Assembly: GCA_018609965.1 (NCBI GenBank)
Contig: JAHENP010000307.1
Location: forward strand, 1 to 9,290
Direction of reading: 5' to 3'
From: Haloferacaceae archaeon
GTDB taxonomy: Archaea > Halobacteriota > Halobacteria > Halobacteriales > Haloferacaceae
Length of the DNA stretch: 9,290 nucleotides
In this document: positions 5,418 to 9,290 of the stretch, piece after piece
Numbering within the stretch: the first letter of the stretch is position 1
Layout: every line of letters starts with the position of its first letter
Position numbers and translations under genes: made by a program
The notes under the pieces: generated by a model
Database searches by the model: none
Told to the model about the DNA's origin: nothing
Seen by the model: the letters and a program-made list of their open reading frames with translations, nothing else

Positions 5418-8400
5418 GTGACACGCGAGATCGACCCAGCACACGCGCGGCTCGTGGCCGGCCGTGCGATGACACTCATCGAGCGGTTGGACCAGCCGGG
5501 AGCCCTACAGGAGAGAGACCACGACGAGGAGACAACAACGGAGGTGTTGTCGGCGTGGCGCGACCAGTTCCCGAGCGAGGCGGCGTTCGAGCGGCGGTTG
5601 GCATCGTTGGGTGTCGACGAGACGGACTGTCGACGCGCCGTTCGGGCAGACCAACTTGCAGACTCGGAGCCGTTTCCGGAGTGGGTCGAGCGGTTGGACG
5701 CGCTCGTGGCCGACACGGTCGGAGAACAGTCCACGACGGTGTCGGCGACCCGGGAACAGCTCCAGTGGGACGACGACACAGGTGTGATGTTTCCGGCGTT
5801 GTCCGCACGGCTGGCCGCGGTCGCGGTCGACAGGCTCCCGGAACGAGTCCACGAACGGGTGTCGTCGGAGGTCGTCCGCGAGGCGGGACAGTGGTTCCGG
5901 AGACGGTTTCACCACCGGTTCGACCGAGTGTTGTTCGTGGAGTTCAAGACGTTCGTCGCCGCCCACGACGAGGACCGGGCGTTTGCCGACCCCGAGACGT
6001 TCGACGACCCACCGACGGAGTACTACGACAAGTACCACACGTTCCTGTTCGACCAGCGTGGGTTTGGCGATGTCTGTGTGGAGTACCCCGTCTTCGCCCG
6101 GTTACTCGCCACACAGCTGGACCAATGGGTGTCGCATCTGACGGAGGTGGTCGACCGGTTGGACGCGGACCGCGACGCGTTGGCTGAGCGGTTCGGTAAC
6201 GGCCAACTGGGCGAACTCACCGAGATGGAGCCGTTGGCCGACGACACACACGGCGACGGCCGAGCGGTGACGAAGCTGTCGTTCGACTGCGGGACACAGA
6301 TCGTGTACAAGCCACGATCCGTGACGGCCGGCGAGCGGTTTTACGAGCTGTTGACCGACCTGAACGACCACCTCTCAGTTCCGGACTTCGAGTCCCCGAC
6401 GTATCTTGATCGTGGGTCGTACGGCTGGATGGAGTGGGTCAACGACGAGGACTGTGCCGACGGAGCGGCCGTCGAACGGTACTACGAGCGGGCCGGCGCG
6501 CTGATCGCAGTGACACACCTCACCGCGTTCACGGACTGTCACCACGAGAATCTCGTCGCAAACGGTGAACACCCGGTGTTGGTGGACGCCGAGACCGTGT
6601 TCCACCCGCGCTTCGGTGCAGACCGGCGAGCGGATGACTACCCGTCACAGGAGTCTCCACAGTGGTCGATCATGTCGTCGTCACTCCTCCCGGGTGCGTC
6701 CGGAAGAGACGACGACATCGGCGGAATCGCCTCTGGAATCGCCCCCTCCGCGGCGCCAGAACCGATTCCTGGCGTGACCGTGCCGCAACTGGAGGCGGCC
6801 GGATCGGATGTCGTCGATGTCGTGGAACAGGATGGCGAGGTGCAGCGCGAGGCGAACGTTCCCGCCGTCGACGGTGAGCCGGTGCTCCCCGACGACTGTG
6901 TCGACCGAATCCTCGAGGGGGTTCGGGAGGCACACGAGACGGTCGTCTCACTCAGCCGGGACGACCGGCTTGATCTCGAACAACGGTTCAGCGGTGTCGA
7001 GAACCGACTCGTCTACCGGCCGACGATGGAGTACACGAGGCTGATCAACGGTCTCCAGTCCGGTCAGGTGCTCTCGAACGGGGCACAGGTGACCGTCAAG
7101 TTGGCACAGCTCACGGCGGGAGTGTGTGACACCACAGTCGACGATCCGCCGTGGGGAGTCATCGCGGCGGAACGAACCGCAGTTCGGCAGTTCGACCCCC
7201 CACGGTTCGCCTCTCGGGTCGACGGGACGGAGCTGTGGCGCAACGGTGAACGGACCGGAGAGACAGTTGCTCGCTCCGGGTTGTCGGTAGCACGGGAACG
7301 GCTCCGCACGGCCGACCGGACGATATCACCGGAGCAGACGGAGATTGTCCGGGGAGCCTTCGACGGACCGCTGACCGACGACCGAACGGAGCCCCCTCTC
7401 TCGGCGTGCGCCGTTCCGGACGCAGCGACCAGACGAGCGGCCGCTGTTACCGCTTGGAACCGGATCGACGAGGCAGCAGTATGGACCGACGGCGTGCCAC
7501 AATGGGAGTGGATCGGGCCGTGGGAGGGTGACGACACGCTCCAGATTCAACGAGCAGACGAGTCGTTGTACTTCGGCCGTCCCGGAATCGCGTTATTACC
7601 AGCAGCGCTGTACCGTGTGACAGGCGACAACGAGTTTCGGTCGGCCGCACAGACCGTTGTCGAACCGACACAGGCGGCAGTTGACACGCTCGGTTGGAGA
7701 CGAATCGCCGAGCTTGGCGGAACGAGAGGGGTCGGCGCAGTCGTGTACGGGCTCGCAGTGCTCGGAGAGCTACTCGACGACGACGATCTGTTGAGTGGAG
7801 CACGGACCGCGCTCGGTTCTCTCACCGAGGACGCAGTGAACACCGACCGGACGTACGATGTCACGGCCGGAAGCGCGGGGACGATTCTCGGGCTCCTCGG
7901 AGCGGAGTCTCGGGTGAGTGACGGTCCGTTCGACCAGTGGGCGCGCAGATGTGGCGACCACCTTCTCGACAGACAACGGCCGACTGATGCCGGCGGGGCC
8001 GCCTGGGACACCGGGGTCGGGGAGTCACCGCTGACCGGGTTCGCTCACGGGAGTTCCGGTATCGCGTACGCGCTCGCCAGGCTATCGGCGGCCACAGACG
8101 ACGGGGGATACGAGCGTGCGGTCGGCGACGCGCTGGCGTACGAGCGGGCCGTCTACGATCCAGCCCACCGGAACTGGCCGGACTTCAGAGCCGAAAGCAC
8201 CGGCTTTGCCGACCAGTGGTGTCACGGCAGGACCGGGGTGGTGCTCGCTCGTCTCGGAATCGCCGACTCGCTCGACGTGACCCAGTTGGGAGAGCCGGAC
8301 GCGGTCACCCGAGCGGTCGAGTCGGTCACAGAGCCCTCTCGCGTCGGGGATCACCTCTGTTGTGGCGTTGCCGGCCGTGTCGAACTGTCCGTCGAGGCAC

Positions 8401-8606
8401 GCCGGCGCGACTGGTCGGTTCCGTCGGCGGGGTCGGCTGTCGGTCGACTCGTCGAACGCGTCCACAGTGACGCCGGACTCGTCGACCGGTCGAACACCCA
8501 TCAGATTCAGGACCCCTCGTTGTTCTGTGGGCTCGCGGGCGTCGGCTACACACTCCTTCGAACGGAACACCCGGAGACGCTTCCGTCGGTTCTGTTGTGG
8601 GAGTGA
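5418..8606 (+). CDS. lanM: Class II lanthipeptide synthetase LanM (dehydratase-cyclase)
   Basis: A complete 1062-residue bifunctional enzyme that phosphorylates and eliminates Ser/Thr in a precursor peptide, then adds Cys to close thioether rings. The dehydratase domain (about 120-690) keeps the kinase-like active site: K298 in VYKPRSV, D373-x-H375-xx-N378 in DCHHENLV, D390 and E392 in LVDAETVFHP, and R530 with T536 in RLVYRPTMEY; the spacings match those I recall for CylM. The LanC-like cyclase domain (about 700-1062) shows all seven Gly-rich repeats, from SLYFGRPGIALLPAAL (716) to FCGLAGVGYTLL. Asp814 (YDVTAGSAG) and His877 (GFAHGSSG) match the NisC catalytic residues, and C935 (WCHG), C981 and C982 (HLCCG) are the zinc ligands, the third being Cys instead of His. 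The GTG start follows a TATA box at leaderless distance; ATG at residue 18 is an alternative. Third codon positions look less GC-rich than in the left-hand genes. Confidence 0.96.
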   Translation: MTREIDPAHARLVAGRAMTLIERLDQPGALQERDHDEETTTEVLSAWRDQFPSEAAFERRLASLGVDETDCRRAVRADQLADSEPFPEWVERLDALVADTVGEQSTTVSATREQLQWDDDTGVMFPALSARLAAVAVDRLPERVHERVSSEVVREAGQWFRRRFHHRFDRVLFVEFKTFVAAHDEDRAFADPETFDDPPTEYYDKYHTFLFDQRGFGDVCVEYPVFARLLATQLDQWVSHLTEVVDRLDADRDALAERFGNGQLGELTEMEPLADDTHGDGRAVTKLSFDCGTQIVYKPRSVTAGERFYELLTDLNDHLSVPDFESPTYLDRGSYGWMEWVNDEDCADGAAVERYYERAGALIAVTHLTAFTDCHHENLVANGEHPVLVDAETVFHPRFGADRRADDYPSQESPQWSIMSSSLLPGASGRDDDIGGIASGIAPSAAPEPIPGVTVPQLEAAGSDVVDVVEQDGEVQREANVPAVDGEPVLPDDCVDRILEGVREAHETVVSLSRDDRLDLEQRFSGVENRLVYRPTMEYTRLINGLQSGQVLSNGAQVTVKLAQLTAGVCDTTVDDPPWGVIAAERTAVRQFDPPRFASRVDGTELWRNGERTGETVARSGLSVARERLRTADRTISPEQTEIVRGAFDGPLTDDRTEPPLSACAVPDAATRRAAAVTAWNRIDEAAVWTDGVPQWEWIGPWEGDDTLQIQRADESLYFGRPGIALLPAALYRVTGDNEFRSAAQTVVEPTQAAVDTLGWRRIAELGGTRGVGAVVYGLAVLGELLDDDDLLSGARTALGSLTEDAVNTDRTYDVTAGSAGTILGLLGAESRVSDGPFDQWARRCGDHLLDRQRPTDAGGAAWDTGVGESPLTGFAHGSSGIAYALARLSAATDDGGYERAVGDALAYERAVYDPAHRNWPDFRAESTGFADQWCHGRTGVVLARLGIADSLDVTQLGEPDAVTRAVESVTEPSRVGDHLCCGVAGRVELSVEARRRDWSVPSAGSAVGRLVERVHSDAGLVDRSNTHQIQDPSLFCGLAGVGYTLLRTEHPETLPSVLLWE

Positions 8607-8720
8607 ACCACAGGCGAGTGTGACCCACCCGTCCCGCTTCCTGTCGTCGTCGCCCGTCGGCGGGAGTTCGACGCCTGTTGCCGTTACCCGACCGGACGGC
8701 TACTTCCGACGCTACCGCCA

Positions 8721-8736
8721 TTTTATAATATTTTTT
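8721..8736 (+). promoter_or_regulatory. AT-rich patch: possible precursor promoter and lanM terminator
   Basis: The stretch ttttataatatttttt is one of the two most AT-rich patches in the window and lies between lanM and the precursor gene. As a TATA box it would start a transcript near 8750 with a leader of about 65 nt. The T6 at 8731-8736, some 125 nt past the lanM stop, could also end the lanM transcript. Both uses are compatible in archaea. Confidence 0.55.
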
Positions 8737-8780
8737 CATAGGAACTATCTCCCACAGCAATTCGTCTCATTCTTCAGAGA

Positions 8781-8790
8781 AACATTTTAG
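8781..8790 (+). promoter_or_regulatory. Second, weaker TATA-like box before the precursor gene
   Basis: The run aacattttag is centred about 28 nt before the ATG at 8815, the spacing of a leaderless haloarchaeal start. It is weaker than the box at 8721. Seven G at 8796-8802, twelve bases before the ATG, could act as a poor ribosome site on a longer transcript. Confidence 0.35.
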
Positions 8791-8814
8791 TCACTGGGGG
8801 GGAATACAGTAGAC

Positions 8815-8994
8815 ATGGCGCTAGCAAACGCCGGAACGAGCTACGGTGAATCGGACGACGAACTAACCGCGATGTTCGACGAGAAGTTCGAGGACTTCCC
8901 GACCATCGACGCCGACCACAACTACACCCTTACCTGCTTCCAGACCGGTCACTGTACTGACGGCTGTTGGAGCCTCGACGGCTGCCCGATCTGA
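8815..8994 (+). CDS. lanA: Candidate class II lanthipeptide precursor peptide (59 aa)
   Basis: ATG to TGA encodes 59 residues. The leader (about 1-36) is acidic, starts MALANAGTSYGESDDEL and has a likely amphipathic helix in DDELTAMFDEKFEDF (14-28); an acidic helix with a Glu-Leu pair is what LanM enzymes usually recognise. The C-terminal core from about Y37 holds all four Cys (41, 47, 51, 57) and five Ser/Thr (38, 40, 44, 48, 53). They form a regular series: T38-C41, T44-C47 and T48-C51 as TxxC, and S53-C57 as SxxxC, which would allow four successive small rings. The peptide ends GCPI. No Gly-Gly or Gly-Ala cleavage site is present. It lies 208 nt after lanM on the same strand, with AT-rich promoter boxes of its own. 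The length is below usual calling limits, and a minus-strand frame covers it, so it is easily missed. Substrate identity is inferred from position and composition. Confidence 0.88.
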   Translation: MALANAGTSYGESDDELTAMFDEKFEDFPTIDADHNYTLTCFQTGHCTDGCWSLDGCPI

Positions 8995-9092
8995 GCGCGG
9001 CGGCGGATCGCAGCCTCTGTTCTCGAAGAAACACTCCACTCGTTGAGCCGAACTGATCTCTGCTCGTCTCGTTCTTCGGCTGTCCACCCACG

Positions 9093-9290
9093 TCACCGCC
9101 ACGGTGACCGTGACCGCCGTGTGAACCGGCGGGTGAGCGCCGTGTACGCCGCCGGCGTGGCAAGCGCCGCGGTAGCCGCGACCAGCGCGGGGAGGACAGC
9201 GACTCGCCCGACGGCCGCGGCCGTCGCGAGCCCGGCACCGAGCAGGAGCCCACCCGCGACCGCCGCCAATCGGGTGTGGTACGCCGGGAG
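9093..9290 (-). CDS. Membrane protein, C-terminal end (cut by the window edge)
   Basis: The minus-strand frame open at the right edge gives 65 residues ending at a TGA (9095-9093). It contains two hydrophobic Ala/Leu/Val segments, LAAVAGGLLLGAGLATAAAV and RVAVLPALVAATAALATPAA, followed by a basic tail (TRRFTRRSRSPWR) that would sit in the cytoplasm under the positive-inside rule. No family can be named from this fragment. A plus-strand frame from the GTG at 9121 is also open, but it uses AGG codons and gives a low-complexity Ala/Ser/Pro product, so I prefer the minus strand. It is convergent with the precursor gene; the 98 bases between hold no clear T-run terminator. A link to the lanthipeptide locus is not shown. 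Confidence 0.5.
   Translation of the reverse strand, partial: LPAYHTRLAAVAGGLLLGAGLATAAAVGRVAVLPALVAATAALATPAAYTALTRRFTRRSRSPWR

Noticed and set aside
5074..5421. Plus-strand open frame across the transporter-lanM gap, ending within the lanM start codon
   Set aside because: Its product has few acidic residues, codon third positions are mixed, it overlaps the transporter's 5' end and it runs through the TATA box of lanM. Probably chance.
8863..9102. Minus-strand frame antisense to the precursor gene
   Set aside because: The product is a featureless Arg/Glu/Val mix, and it lies over a much better plus-strand gene with an ordered Cys/Thr pattern.

Overview
The window looks like chromosomal DNA of a haloarchaeon (class Halobacteria). 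It is GC-rich and codes for strongly acidic proteins. Many starts are GTG, with AT-rich TATA-like boxes about 25-29 nt upstream of the start codon, as expected for leaderless haloarchaeal transcripts. Several small proteins resemble families I know only from haloarchaea. The genus cannot be told from the sequence alone.

Left part (1-3960). A partial acidic protein of unknown function runs off the left edge on the minus strand. Next comes a divergent pair sharing one AT-rich promoter patch near 1057: a SnoaL/NTF2-like protein (minus) and a short-chain dehydrogenase/reductase (plus). They are followed by a four-helix membrane protein gene whose reading frame is broken by an apparent loss of one G near 2274, then three small plus-strand genes: a DUF5799-like protein with a polyglycine linker, a DUF5779-like protein, and a two-CxxC zinc-ribbon-like protein. 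The last overlaps its upstream neighbour by GTGA and runs 201 bp into the 3' end of the next gene on the other strand.

Right part (3760-8994). This is the notable region, a compact class II lanthipeptide locus. A minus-strand MFS efflux-type transporter stands divergent to a complete 1062-residue LanM synthetase, with about 300 bp between them holding the promoters. LanM has both active regions intact: a kinase-like dehydratase, and a LanC-like cyclase with a Cys-Cys-Cys (CCG-type) zinc site. About 210 bp after lanM lies a 59-codon gene, too short for many gene callers, that encodes an obvious candidate substrate: an acidic leader followed by a core with four Cys, each preceded at a regular distance by Thr or Ser. 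The precursor has AT-rich boxes of its own, so it may be transcribed separately from the enzyme.

Proposed workings (inference): the peptide is made from its own promoter, LanM dehydrates Thr/Ser and closes up to four thioether rings, and the MFS protein may export the product or protect the producer. No leader protease, LanT-type ABC transporter, immunity protein or regulator is visible, and the leader lacks the usual double-Gly cleavage site, so maturation is unexplained. The right edge holds the C-terminal end of a membrane protein on the minus strand. I saw no tRNA, rRNA, CRISPR array or insertion sequence.
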